From NCBI RefSeq assembly GCF_900112525.1, contig NZ_FOMD01000001.1, positions 496,001 through 560,000 of the forward strand: 64,000 bases of DNA, read 5' to 3'. The stretch is from Klenkia taihuensis (GTDB lineage: Bacteria > Actinomycetota > Actinomycetes > Mycobacteriales > Geodermatophilaceae). The translations under genes were made by a program, and so were the position numbers. Shown here piece by piece: positions 16,803-24,939 of this stretch (within the stretch, counting starts at the first letter, position 1; every line of letters starts with the position of its first letter). The notes below the pieces were generated by a model that worked only from the letters and a program-made list of their open reading frames with translations, was not told where the DNA came from and ran no database searches.

Positions 16803-17819
16803 GTGCGCGCCCTGGTGTTCGAGGAGTTCGGCGGCCCGCTGACGGTGCAGCAGGTGCCCGACCCGGCACCCGCCCCCGACGGCGTGGTGGTCGAGGTGGG
16901 GGCCAGCGGCGTGTGCCGCAGCGACTGGCACGCCTGGTCCGGCCACGACCCCGACGTCGTCCTGCCGCACGTGCCCGGGCACGAGCTGGCCGGGACCGTC
17001 GCCGCCGTGGGCGACCGGGTGCGCGGCTGGTCGGTGGGCGACCGCGTGACGGTGCCCTTCGTCTGCGCCTGCGGGACCTGCCCGCCCTGCCGGGACGGCG
17101 ACGGCCAGGTGTGCCTGCGCCAGACCCAGCCCGGGTTCACCCACTGGGGCTCGTTCGCGCAGTACGTCGCCCTCGACGCCGCCGACGTCAACCTGGTCGC
17201 GCTGCCCGAGGACATGTCCTTCCCGGTCGCCGCCGCCCTGGGCTGCCGGTTCGCCACCGCCTTCCGCGCGGTCACCGGCGTCGGCCGGGCCGCGCCGGGG
17301 GAGTGGGTCGCGGTCGTCGGCTGCGGCGGCGTGGGCCTGTCGGCCGTGCAGGTCGCCGTCGGGGTGGGCGCCCGGGTGGTCGCCGTCGACCCCTCGCCGG
17401 GTGCCCGTGAGCTCGCCGTCGCCATGGGGGCCGAGCACGTGCTGGCCTCGACCGGGGGCGTGGTCGAACTGACCGGCGGCGGGGCGCACGTGGCGCTGGA
17501 CTGCCTGGGCTCGCCCGCCACCTGCGAGGCGTCGATCCGGTCGCTGCGCCCGCGGGGCCGGCACGTGCAGGTCGGGCTGCTGCCGCCGGCGCAGGGCCGG
17601 GCCGCCGTGCCGATGGAGCTGGTGGTGGCCCGCGAGCTCGCCGTGCTGGGCAGCCACGGCATGGCCGCGCAGGACTACCCCGCGATGCTGTCGATGATCA
17701 CCGCCGGCCGGCTGCGGCCGCAGGACCTGGTCACCCGCGAGCTGCCGCTCACCGAGGCAGGCCCGGCGCTGGTCGACGTGGGTCGCATCTCCGGCGTCAC
17801 GGTGCTCACCTCGTTCTGA
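16803..17819 (+). CDS. Zinc-dependent alcohol dehydrogenase family protein
   Basis: This is a medium-chain dehydrogenase of 338 residues. Catalytic-zinc ligands appear in GVCRSDWH (Cys38) and GHELAGTVAAVG. The structural-zinc loop CACGTCPPCRDGDGQVC is complete. The cofactor domain has VVGCGGVGLSAVQVAV, and an acidic residue at the end of the second strand (VVAVDPSPGA) suggests NAD. The substrate is unknown. It starts with a GTG 13 bp after tatA and could be co-transcribed, but functional linkage is not evident. A small hairpin follows it. Confidence 0.85.
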   Translation: MRALVFEEFGGPLTVQQVPDPAPAPDGVVVEVGASGVCRSDWHAWSGHDPDVVLPHVPGHELAGTVAAVGDRVRGWSVGDRVTVPFVCACGTCPPCRDGDGQVCLRQTQPGFTHWGSFAQYVALDAADVNLVALPEDMSFPVAAALGCRFATAFRAVTGVGRAAPGEWVAVVGCGGVGLSAVQVAVGVGARVVAVDPSPGARELAVAMGAEHVLASTGGVVELTGGGAHVALDCLGSPATCEASIRSLRPRGRHVQVGLLPPAQGRAAVPMELVVARELAVLGSHGMAAQDYPAMLSMITAGRLRPQDLVTRELPLTEAGPALVDVGRISGVTVLTSF

Positions 17820-17839
17820 CCCTCGTCGCCCGCCCACCC

Positions 17840-17872
17840 CGGTTCTCGTTGATCTTGCAGAACCGCAAGATC
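17840..17872. terminator. Intergenic hairpin with GTTGATC edge
   Basis: GATCTTGC (17851-17858) and GCAAGATC (17865-17872) form a perfect 8-bp stem with loop AGAACC. An alternative 7-bp stem pairs CGGTTCT (17840-17846) with AGAACCG (17859-17865), so the two are mutually exclusive. It follows the alcohol dehydrogenase and may end its transcript. It resembles the GTTGATC-bordered hairpins at 53179 and 55797. Confidence 0.45.
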
Positions 17873-18010
17873 ACGCCCCGGTGGGCGCGGGTCTGGCCTG
17901 AGTGGTGCGTGAGCGTCATACGACGGTTGACCTGGGGATTCACCTCGCGGGTGGCGGCTCGACGCGGTAGACTTCGAACACCTGATCGAACGGGTGGGTG
18001 GAGGTGCCTG

Positions 18011-19408
18011 GTGGGTCTCGACGAGACGCAGCCCTGGGTGCCCGAACCCCTCGCCCCCGGCGCGCTGGGCGCCGACCGTCCGCCGGCGCCCTCGCCGATG
18101 GCGGCAGCGTCCCGGCGGCCGGAGCCGCCGCCGGCAGATGTGTGTGCGGCGATCGAGGCAGTGCTCGCGGCCGGGCAGAGCCCGCTGGACGGCGGGACGT
18201 CGAGCGCGCAGTTGCTGGACCGTGCCCGTGGCCTGGCGCGCCTGGTCAACCTGGCCCAGGCCGAGCTGGCCCGCACCGCCGCGCACGCGGAGTCGGTGGA
18301 TGCCGCCTACGCCGATGGGTTGACCGGGATGAAGCCGTGGCTGCGCGGCCACGCCCACCTGTCCGGCCCGGAGGCTGCCGCGGTGCTGGCGGCGGGGCGG
18401 CTGGCCCGGCGGATGCCCGCCGTCGGTGCCGGGTCAGCTGCAGGCGGCATCACCGCCGGCCAGCTGGCGCTCATCGGGCGGATCCTGACCGACGACGTCT
18501 GGGCCACCGGCGCCGCGGTGGGTGCCGACCTGCCCGCGCTGGATGCGTTGGTCGCGCACACCGCGGTGCACGCGCCCCGCACGCTGGCCGATGTGTGCCG
18601 GCGGATCGCCGACGCGATCGACCCCGACGGGCCACCGCAGGTCGATCCCACCGAGGGTCGGGGGCTGCGCATCAGCCGCCGTGCCGACGGGTCCCGCGGC
18701 ATCCGCGGGCAGCTCGACGCCGCCGGCGGGGAGCAGGTCGAGGCCGCGCTCGAGGCGATCGCGGCCGCCGGGCGCTGCGAAGGTGACCTGCGCTCCCGCG
18801 AGCAGCGGGCCGCCGACGCCCTGGTGCAGTTGGCGGCGCTGCACCTGGCCGCCGGGGACCTGCCGATGCTGCGCAAGACCAAGCCGCAGGTGACCGCGCT
18901 GATCCAGCTGGAGGACCTGGCCGACCCCGACACCCGCCCCGCCGCCACCCGCCTGGGCTCCGGCGCGACGACGTCGAACACGGTGGCCCGGCAGGCCGCG
19001 TGCGACGGCGACGTGGCCCGCATCCTGCTCGGCCCCGATGGCCTGCCGCTGGACGTCGGCCGGGCCCACCGGCTGGTGCCCGCCCACATCCGGCGGGCCG
19101 CCGAGGTCCGCGACGGTGGCTGCGTGTTCGCCGGCTGCCACGCACCGGCCTGGTGGTGCGACGCCCACCACCTGGTGCACTGGATCGACGACGGCGAGAC
19201 GTCGCTGGCCAACACGGCGTTGCTGTGCGAACGGCACCACACCCAGGTCCACCACGGCTACCGCCTGGAACGGGACCCCGACGACGGGTGCTGGCGCACC
19301 TACCGCCCCGACGGCCGGGAAATCATCACCGGCGTCCTCACCGACACCACCGGCGAGCCGATCGACCACCGCCGAGAACCCGACCCGCCCCTGTCCGACC
19401 ACACCTGA
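18011..19408 (+). CDS. DUF222 and HNH endonuclease domain protein
   Basis: This 465-residue product belongs to the abundant actinobacterial family with an N-terminal DUF222 helical domain (about 40-330) and a C-terminal HNH nuclease motif (about 371-415: CVFAGCHAP, CDAHHLVHW, NTALLCERHH and QVHHG). Members occur in many copies per genome, and their biological role is not established; a mobile or selfish origin has been proposed for related repeats. The GTG at 18011 is chosen because GGAGG lies 7-11 bp upstream and the DUF222 region begins soon after. An upstream TTG start at 17849 would overlap the hairpin. Confidence 0.85.
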   Translation: MGLDETQPWVPEPLAPGALGADRPPAPSPMAAASRRPEPPPADVCAAIEAVLAAGQSPLDGGTSSAQLLDRARGLARLVNLAQAELARTAAHAESVDAAYADGLTGMKPWLRGHAHLSGPEAAAVLAAGRLARRMPAVGAGSAAGGITAGQLALIGRILTDDVWATGAAVGADLPALDALVAHTAVHAPRTLADVCRRIADAIDPDGPPQVDPTEGRGLRISRRADGSRGIRGQLDAAGGEQVEAALEAIAAAGRCEGDLRSREQRAADALVQLAALHLAAGDLPMLRKTKPQVTALIQLEDLADPDTRPAATRLGSGATTSNTVARQAACDGDVARILLGPDGLPLDVGRAHRLVPAHIRRAAEVRDGGCVFAGCHAPAWWCDAHHLVHWIDDGETSLANTALLCERHHTQVHHGYRLERDPDDGCWRTYRPDGREIITGVLTDTTGEPIDHRREPDPPLSDHT

Positions 19409-19415
19409 GCGCCTC

Positions 19416-19443
19416 GCAACCTCCTGGTGGTCCCACCGCGTCT
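19416..19443 (+). promoter_or_regulatory. Candidate ECF-sigma promoter in front of the broken sigma gene
   Basis: GCAACC at 19416-19421 and CGTCT at 19439-19443 are separated by 17 bp. This matches the AAC/CGTC pattern of ECF sigma promoters, which often drive their own gene. The sigma gene starts at 19476. The match is short, so it is tentative. Confidence 0.4.
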
Positions 19444-19475
19444 TGGATGCAGGGACGAGGGCGGGGAGGAACCGG

Positions 19476-19990
19476 GTGGACGACGAGCGGGACGACGCGT
19501 TCGACGCGTTCGTCGTCCGGCGGTACGGGGCGCTGCTGCGCACCGCGCACCTGCTCACCGGGGACCGCGGGCTGGCCGAGGACCTGCTGCAGACCTGCTG
19601 CAGACCTCGCTCCTGCAGACCTACCGCCGCTGGGACGGCCTCGACGACCAGATCGACCCCGTCGGGTACGTGCGGCGGGTGCTGGTCACCACGCAGACCA
19701 GCTGGGCGCGGCGGTTCTCCTTCCGCGAGCAGGTCGTCGCCGCGCCGCCGGACACCTGGCGGGAGGACACCGGGCCGGCCGACCGGCTCGACCTGTGGCG
19801 GGCGCTGACCGCCCTGCCCGCCCGCATGCGTGCGGTCCTTGTCCTCCGCTTCTACGAGGACCTCAGCGAGGCTGCCACCGCCGAGCTGCTCGGCTGCTCC
19901 GTCGGCACCGTCAAGAGCCAGACCTCCCGCGGCCTCGCCCGGCTGCGCACCCACCTGCCCGCCGACGACCTCGTGGAGGAGAACCGGTGA
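19476..19990 (+). pseudogene. SigE-type ECF sigma factor, frameshifted by an 11-bp duplication
   Basis: The GTG at 19476 follows a GGGGAGGA ribosome site and encodes a good sigma region 2 start (DDAFDAFVVRRYGALLRTAHLLTGDRGLAEDLLQT). The frame then breaks. Region 2 continues in another frame as LLQTYRRWDGLDDQIDPVGY, followed by region 4 (ALPARMRAVLVLRFYEDLSEAATAELLGCSVGTVKSQTSRGLARL) to a stop at 19990. The break is at two tandem copies of an 11-bp unit (19584-19605). Removing one copy restores EDLLQTSLLQTYRRW and one frame of about 168 residues. The frame from 19476 as given stops at 19808. It could be a true mutation, a reversible switch or a sequence error. Confidence 0.85.
19584..19605 (+). 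repeat. Two tandem copies of CTGCTGCAGAC that break the sigma gene
   Basis: CTGCTGCAGAC occurs at 19584-19594 and again at 19595-19605 with no gap. Eleven is not a multiple of three, so the extra copy shifts the reading frame. Such repeats can gain or lose a copy by replication slippage. Confidence 0.9.
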
Positions 19991-21426
19991 CCGTCGAGGA
20001 CCAGCTCCGCACCGCCCTGCGGCACGCCGCCGACGACCTGGGCGAACCGGTCGTGCCCCATCGCGTGCTGGCCGCCGGGCTCCGGCTGACCGCGCAGCGG
20101 CGTCGGCGTCGCCGTCTCGGCTCCATCACCGTAGGGGTGGCCGTCGCCGCGGTCGTCGTCGCCGTGCCGGTCGGGCTCGGTTCGTTGCGCACCGACCCAC
20201 CGACGGTCGCCGCGCCGTCGACCTCGGCCGTCGATGTGCTGGCCGGTCCGACCCGGGGCTCCCTCGCCGGCGACCAGGCCTTCCTGGACGGCCTCGTCCA
20301 GCGGGGCTGGGGCGACGTCCCGGCCGACGCGCCGGTCGCCGAGGTGGGCAGCCGGCGGGTCGTGTTCGCCGGCGACGTCGGCACCGGACGGTGGGCGCTC
20401 GTCGTCGGCACCAACCCGGCGCCGTCCACCCTCCCGGCCGAGCAGCAGACCGACCTGGGCGCGATGAGCGCGGTGACCGGTGTGTGGTTCGTCGGCCCCG
20501 CCGGGGCCACGCCCGAGGAGATGCAGCCGGTCACCTACCCGCGCGGGCTGGACCCGGAGCAGGTGCAGACCCTCGGCGACCCGCTGACCGGGGACGTGGT
20601 GGTGCTGGCCGCCCCCGGGGACGACGTGGCGTTGTCCGACCGGCCCGAGGTGCGCGCCGACGGCACGGTGACCCGGGCCTGGCGCCAGGCCGAGGTCACC
20701 GACGGTCTCGCCGTCGACCGCTTCGAGGTCGCCGCACCGACGTCCACCTACAGCAGGGCCGGGCACGTGCGGGTCACCCGCGACGGCATCCAGGTGCTCG
20801 ACCGGTCGCCCGACCAGTTCGGCCCGGCCGACGGGTTCACGGTGGTCGACGTGCCGATCGCCTACCCGCGCGGCCGGGTCGAGGGGCCCGACGTGCTGGA
20901 CCAGGACCGTGCCGGGGACGTGCTGAGCCTGACCGGGCTGCCGGCCGACCAGGTCCGGTTCGAGGTCGTCTGGTCCGGCGCGGTCCCGGGGCCGGGCGAC
21001 GACCCGACCTGGGCGTCGTTCATGGTGGCCACCCTCCCGAGCGGGGCCCGGATCGTTCAGGGCAGCGACGTCCGGCTCCTCTCCGCGGGCACGAGCGCCA
21101 CCGACGCGCCCACCTACGGAGCGGGCCAGTCGGTGTTCCAGGTGCTCCCGGCCGGGGGCCCGGCCACCGACCTGGTGCTGCCCATGGAGGCCGCCGTGAG
21201 CGGCAACGGCGGCGAGGGCACCGTCCGCAGCCTGGTCGTCGCCGTCCCCGACGGGGTCACCGCGGTCACCGCGCTGGACGAGGACGGCACGACGCTGGCG
21301 ACCCTGGTCCCGTCCGGCGGTGCCGCGGTCGGGCCGTTCCCCGACGGCACCACCTCGGTCGCGGCCGCCTTCCCCGAAGGCGTCGTGCAGACCTTCCCGC
21401 TCGGCAGCTACACGGGGGACCTCTAG
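19987..21426 (+). CDS. Membrane-anchored protein paired with the ECF sigma gene, possible anti-sigma factor
   Basis: The 479-residue protein starts at GTG 19987, overlapping the sigma-gene stop by 4 bp. A short cytoplasmic N-terminus (about 1-45, ending in the Arg-rich RRRRRRLGS) precedes one membrane helix (ITVGVAVAAVVVAVPVGLG, about 46-64) and a large exported part of beta-rich character. This order is typical of the membrane proteins encoded after SigE-family sigma genes, some of which are anti-sigma factors; no zinc-binding HxxxCxxC is present, so that role is inferred from context only. Because the upstream frame stops at 19808, translational coupling to the sigma gene should be lost in this sequence. 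Confidence 0.65.
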   Translation: MTVEDQLRTALRHAADDLGEPVVPHRVLAAGLRLTAQRRRRRRLGSITVGVAVAAVVVAVPVGLGSLRTDPPTVAAPSTSAVDVLAGPTRGSLAGDQAFLDGLVQRGWGDVPADAPVAEVGSRRVVFAGDVGTGRWALVVGTNPAPSTLPAEQQTDLGAMSAVTGVWFVGPAGATPEEMQPVTYPRGLDPEQVQTLGDPLTGDVVVLAAPGDDVALSDRPEVRADGTVTRAWRQAEVTDGLAVDRFEVAAPTSTYSRAGHVRVTRDGIQVLDRSPDQFGPADGFTVVDVPIAYPRGRVEGPDVLDQDRAGDVLSLTGLPADQVRFEVVWSGAVPGPGDDPTWASFMVATLPSGARIVQGSDVRLLSAGTSATDAPTYGAGQSVFQVLPAGGPATDLVLPMEAAVSGNGGEGTVRSLVVAVPDGVTAVTALDEDGTTLATLVPSGGAAVGPFPDGTTSVAAAFPEGVVQTFPLGSYTGDL

Positions 21427-21896
21427 CCCGTCGGGCTGCTGGTGGGCTCGGGGGCCGTGGTGGTCGGCGGGGCCGGCGTGGTGGTGGCCGGGGGTGCGGT
21501 CGTGGTCGTCGGCGCCGTCGTGGTGGGGTCGTCGTCCTCGGTGGTGGTGCTCGGCGCCGTGGTGGTCGGCCGGGACGTCGTGGTCGGCACCGACGACGGG
21601 GTGGTCCCCTCCGGCGTGGTGGTCGGCACCTCGGACGTCGTGGTCGGCGCCGGGGTCTCCCTGGTGGGCGCGGGCTGTTCGGTGGTGGCCGGCGCAGGGC
21701 TGGTGAACGACGCGGACATCGCGGAGGGGTCCCAGGCGAAGAACAGCGCCACGAACAGCACCGCGAGGACGACGGTCGAGGTGCGGGCCCGGCCGATCCG
21801 CGCGGGCACCCGCTTCGGCAGCAGCCGCGGACGGCGGCGGGTGGCGGGCTCGGCGGTCACGGTCGGCACCGGGGTGGTCGGCTGACGGTCGGTCAC
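21423..21896 (-). CDS. Thr/Pro-rich single-pass membrane protein
   Basis: I do not recognise a family. The 157-residue product has a basic N-terminus (RRRPRLLPKRVPARIGRAR), one membrane helix (about 40-56, TVVLAVLFVALFFAW) and a long extracytoplasmic tail made almost wholly of Thr, Pro, Ala and Ser. Such tails act as wall-spanning stalks or glycosylation targets. Its GTG overlaps the mscS stop (GTGA), so it is co-translated with the channel. Its stop overlaps the convergent gene's stop by 4 bp. Confidence 0.7.
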   Translation of the reverse strand: MTDRQPTTPVPTVTAEPATRRRPRLLPKRVPARIGRARTSTVVLAVLFVALFFAWDPSAMSASFTSPAPATTEQPAPTRETPAPTTTSEVPTTTPEGTTPSSVPTTTSRPTTTAPSTTTEDDDPTTTAPTTTTAPPATTTPAPPTTTAPEPTSSPTG

Positions 21897-22798
21897 GAGC
21901 TCACCTCGCGGGGGTCGTGGCTGGTCACCGGGTCGTCGGGGCTCTGCGGGCGCACCACGATGCCCTCCCGACGGAACGCCAGCGCGATGCGCGAGCGCAG
22001 GTCACGGCCGACGTCGAACTGCTTGCCGGGCAGGGTCCGCGCGACGATGCGCACGTTCACCTCGTCCAGGCCCAGACTGGTCACGCCCATCACGCTCGGG
22101 GCGTCGAGCAGCAGCCTGGCCAGCTGCTCGTCGGCGAAGGCCTGCTCGCCGACCTCGCGCAGCACGTCCTGCACGTGGCTGACGTCGGTGGACGCGGGCA
22201 CCGGGACGTCGATGACCGCCCGGGCCCAGTCGCGGGACAGGTTGATCACCTTGACGATCTGGCCGTTCGGGATGATCACCACCTCGCCGTTTATCGACCG
22301 CATCCGGGTGATCCGCAGCGTGACGTCCTCGACGGTGCCCTCGGCCGGGTCGCCGCCGCCGACGACGGCGATCGAGACGACGTCGCCGAAGCCGTACTGC
22401 CGCTCGGTGATCAGGAAGAACCCGGCGAGCACGTCCTGCACCACCCGCTGCGCGCCGAACCCGAGCCCGACACCGAGCACGGTGGCGGGGGCGACCAGGC
22501 TGGTCACGGGCAGGCCCAGCGTGGACAGCACGGTCACCGTGGCGACGGTGTAGATCACCACCACCGCGACCCACTGCAGCACCTGGGTCAGCGAGTGCCG
22601 GTGCTTGGCGGCCTCCGAGCGCACCAGGGCGTCCCCGCCGCCGGCGCTGGCGTCGATGCGGGAGGTGACCTTGCCGCCCACCCAGGTGACCAGGCGGGCC
22701 AGCAGCACCGCGCCGATGACGATGAGCAGCACCGCCAGACCCCGGCCGCGGACCCAATCGCCCAGGCCGGACAGCGGTGCGAGCGCGACGACGTCCAT
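21893..22798 (-). CDS. mscS: Small-conductance mechanosensitive channel (MscS family)
   Basis: MscS channels open under membrane tension and release solutes on osmotic downshock. The 301-residue product has three membrane helices (about 17-38, 72-95 and 102-130). The pore helix region VAPATVLGVGLGFGAQRVVQDVLAGF and following beta domain (GTVEDVTLRITRMRSINGEVVIIPNGQI) are standard for the family, and the length is close to E. coli MscS. The ATG at 22798 is preferred, as upstream frames lack family similarity. It is coupled to the Thr/Pro-rich protein gene and divergent from the gene at 22842. Confidence 0.92.
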   Translation of the reverse strand: MDVVALAPLSGLGDWVRGRGLAVLLIVIGAVLLARLVTWVGGKVTSRIDASAGGGDALVRSEAAKHRHSLTQVLQWVAVVVIYTVATVTVLSTLGLPVTSLVAPATVLGVGLGFGAQRVVQDVLAGFFLITERQYGFGDVVSIAVVGGGDPAEGTVEDVTLRITRMRSINGEVVIIPNGQIVKVINLSRDWARAVIDVPVPASTDVSHVQDVLREVGEQAFADEQLARLLLDAPSVMGVTSLGLDEVNVRIVARTLPGKQFDVGRDLRSRIALAFRREGIVVRPQSPDDPVTSHDPREVSS

Positions 22799-22841
22799 CC
22801 ACCCCAGTGTGCCGCCGTCCGGGCCGGGGCAGCATGTCCGG

Positions 22842-23828
22842 GTGTCCGACATCGTCGCCCGTGCCCGGGTCCTCGCCGACGACGTGCTGTTCCCCCAGGC
22901 CGGAGCGGTGGACGACGCCGGCGCCGTCCCCTCCGTGACCCTGGACACCCTCGCCCGGGAGGGCCTCTACGGCCTCACCGGACCGGCCTCGCACGGGGGC
23001 CTGGCCGCCGACCCCGCCACCGTGCACGCCGTCGCCGAGGCGATGGCCGGCGGGGACCTCTCCACCGCCTTCATCTGGCTGCAGCACCTCACCGTGCCGG
23101 CCATGGTCACCGGCTCCCCGCTGGCCGACGAGTGGCTGGCCGACCTCTGCGCCGGGCGGCGCCGGTCGGGCATCGCGCTGCTCGCGGCCACCCGCCCCCA
23201 GCCGGTGGCCATCACCGCCCGCCGGGAGGGGGACACGTTCGTGCTGGACGGCGGGGTCCCCTGGGTCACCGGCTGGGAGCACGTGGACGTCGTCCTGGTC
23301 GCCGCCCGCGACGACGACGACGTCGTGCACTTCCTGCTGGTCGACGCCGAGGAGGGCCCGACGCTGACCGCGGTGCCCCAGCAGCTGGTCGCGGTGCAGG
23401 CCAGCTCCACGGTGGAGTTCCGGGTGTCCGGGCACGTCGTCCCCGCCTCCCGGCTGGTCCGCTCCGTGCCGCTGGCCGCGTGGCAGGCCCGCGACCCGGG
23501 GAACCTGCGCGCCAACGGGTCGCTGGCCCTGGGCCTGGCCGCCCGCTGCGCCCGGCTGGCGGAGCTGCCGCAGCTGGACGCCGACCTGGCCGCCGTCCGG
23601 GCCCGGCTGGACGCCGCCGGACCCGACCAGCTGCCCGACGCCCGCGCCGCCGCGGCCGCGCTGGCGCACCGGGCCGCCGGCCTGCTGGCGGTCGCCGTCG
23701 GCAGCGGGTCGGTCTCGGCCGGGCACCCGGCGGAGCGGCTGGCACGCGAGGCGCACTTCCTGCTCGTCTTCGGGTCCCGCCCGGCCATCAAGGCGGCGCT
23801 GCTGCACCGGCTCGGCGGGGTGGGTTGA
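22842..23828 (+). CDS. Acyl-CoA dehydrogenase-like flavoprotein
   Basis: The 328-residue product resembles the acyl-CoA dehydrogenase fold: N-terminal helices (ARARVLADDVLFPQAGAVDD), a middle beta domain (GDTFVLDGGVPWVTGWEHVDVVLVAA) and C-terminal helices ending REAHFLLVFGSRPAIKAALL. It is about 50 residues shorter than usual, and no IFEGTNQ-type catalytic segment is visible. It may therefore be a monooxygenase-like or divergent member rather than a true acyl-CoA dehydrogenase. The GTG at 22842 is chosen from alignment of the N-terminal helix. No clear partner is nearby. Confidence 0.7.
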   Translation: MSDIVARARVLADDVLFPQAGAVDDAGAVPSVTLDTLAREGLYGLTGPASHGGLAADPATVHAVAEAMAGGDLSTAFIWLQHLTVPAMVTGSPLADEWLADLCAGRRRSGIALLAATRPQPVAITARREGDTFVLDGGVPWVTGWEHVDVVLVAARDDDDVVHFLLVDAEEGPTLTAVPQQLVAVQASSTVEFRVSGHVVPASRLVRSVPLAAWQARDPGNLRANGSLALGLAARCARLAELPQLDADLAAVRARLDAAGPDQLPDARAAAAALAHRAAGLLAVAVGSGSVSAGHPAERLAREAHFLLVFGSRPAIKAALLHRLGGVG

Positions 23829-23878
23829 TCACGATCCGGTCTCGGCGGGCGGAGGGACCTGGTCAGGACGAAGGGGTC

Positions 23879-23897
23879 AGGTGAGGCTAGCCTTACC
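23879..23897 (+). promoter_or_regulatory. IdeR/DtxR-type iron box before the siderophore-binding genes
   Basis: The 19-mer AGGTGAGGCTAGCCTTACC matches the core of the actinobacterial iron box (TTAGGTTAGGCTAACCTAA); its GGTGAGGCT/AGCCTTACC arms are complementary except at one pair. It lies 23 bp before the GTG of the first binding-protein gene. Iron-loaded IdeR would repress the genes. Confidence 0.8.
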
Positions 23898-23920
23898 GTC
23901 CGCCCACTCCGAGGAGATCC

Positions 23921-24922
23921 GTGTCCCGCCGCACCACCCTGGCCGCGCTCGCCGCCGTCACCGCCCTCGCCCTGACCGCCTGCGGCGGCTCCCCCGAGGA
24001 GACCGACCCCGCGGCCGGCCCGACGGCGGGCGACGACGCCTTCCCGGTCACCGTCGAGCACATCTGGGGCGAGACCACCGTCCCCGACCGGCCCGAGCGG
24101 GTGGTGGCGCTGGGCGTGACCGACACCGACCCCCTGCTCGCGCTGGGCGTGGTGCCCGTCGCGGTCACCCCGTTCGTCTTCTACGCCGACTCCAAGGGCG
24201 TCGGGCCCTGGGCCGAGGACCGCTTCGGCGACGTCGAGCCCGAGGTGTTCACCTCCGCCGAGGTCGACGTCGAGGCGGTCGCCGCGCTGGCGCCGGACCT
24301 GATCGTGGGTGTCTCCGCCGGCTTCGACGAGGCCGTCTACGCGCAGCTGTCGGAGATCGCGCCCACGCTGGTGCGCCCCGAGGGGACGGTGGCCTACGGC
24401 GTGGACCGGGACACCGCCACCCGGATGATCGCCCAGGCGGTCGGTGAGGAGGCGCGCGGCGAGGAGCTGATCGCCGAGGCCGACCAGGCCTTCGCCGACG
24501 CCCTGGCCGAGCACCCCGAGCTGGAGGGCGCCACCGGCACCGCCGCGCTCTACTCCGGCGGCACCTACTACGCCTTCCTGCCCGCCGACGCCCGCGGACG
24601 GGTGCTCGGCGACCTCGGCATCACCGCGCCCGAGGCCGTGCTCGCCGAGGACACCGGCGACAGCTTCTACGTCGAGCTGTCCGCCGAGCGGCTGGACCTG
24701 CTCGACGGGGACGTGCTCGTCGTCCTCACCGACCCCGACTCGGTCGCCACGGTCGAGTCCGACGCCCTGCTCGCGCAGGTGCCCGTGGTCGCCGGCGGCG
24801 GCCTGCTCGTCGACGCCGGTGACGTCCGCGGCGCGATGTCCTACAACACCGTGCTCTCCGCGCCCTACCTGGCGCAGAACCTGACCCCGCTGCTGGCCTC
24901 GGCGCTGGCTGCGACCGCCTGA
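23921..24922 (+). CDS. Iron-siderophore ABC transporter, substrate-binding lipoprotein
   Basis: This is a 333-residue class III binding protein. A lipoprotein signal ends in LTACG (Cys about residue 21), so the protein is anchored outside the membrane. The mature part has PERVVALGVTDTDPLLALGV, LAPDLIVGVSAGFDEAVYAQL and the C-terminal AMSYNTVLSAPYLAQNL, all typical of FepB/FhuD-like proteins. The GTG follows GAGGAG. An iron box precedes it. It stands in tandem with a paralogue at 24940, and the permeases and ATPase are encoded at 28829-31947 on the other strand. Confidence 0.9.
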   Translation: MSRRTTLAALAAVTALALTACGGSPEETDPAAGPTAGDDAFPVTVEHIWGETTVPDRPERVVALGVTDTDPLLALGVVPVAVTPFVFYADSKGVGPWAEDRFGDVEPEVFTSAEVDVEAVAALAPDLIVGVSAGFDEAVYAQLSEIAPTLVRPEGTVAYGVDRDTATRMIAQAVGEEARGEELIAEADQAFADALAEHPELEGATGTAALYSGGTYYAFLPADARGRVLGDLGITAPEAVLAEDTGDSFYVELSAERLDLLDGDVLVVLTDPDSVATVESDALLAQVPVVAGGGLLVDAGDVRGAMSYNTVLSAPYLAQNLTPLLASALAATA

Positions 24923-24939
24923 CCGGAGGAAGACCGACC

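Noticed and set aside
18011-19408. DUF222/HNH gene as a mobile element
   Set aside because: No terminal repeats, target duplication or integrase are visible around it.
21430-21700. GTGGTCGGC-type repeats
   Set aside because: They encode the Thr/Pro-rich tail of the protein at 21423-21896; units are irregular and there are no spacers, so no CRISPR or satellite.
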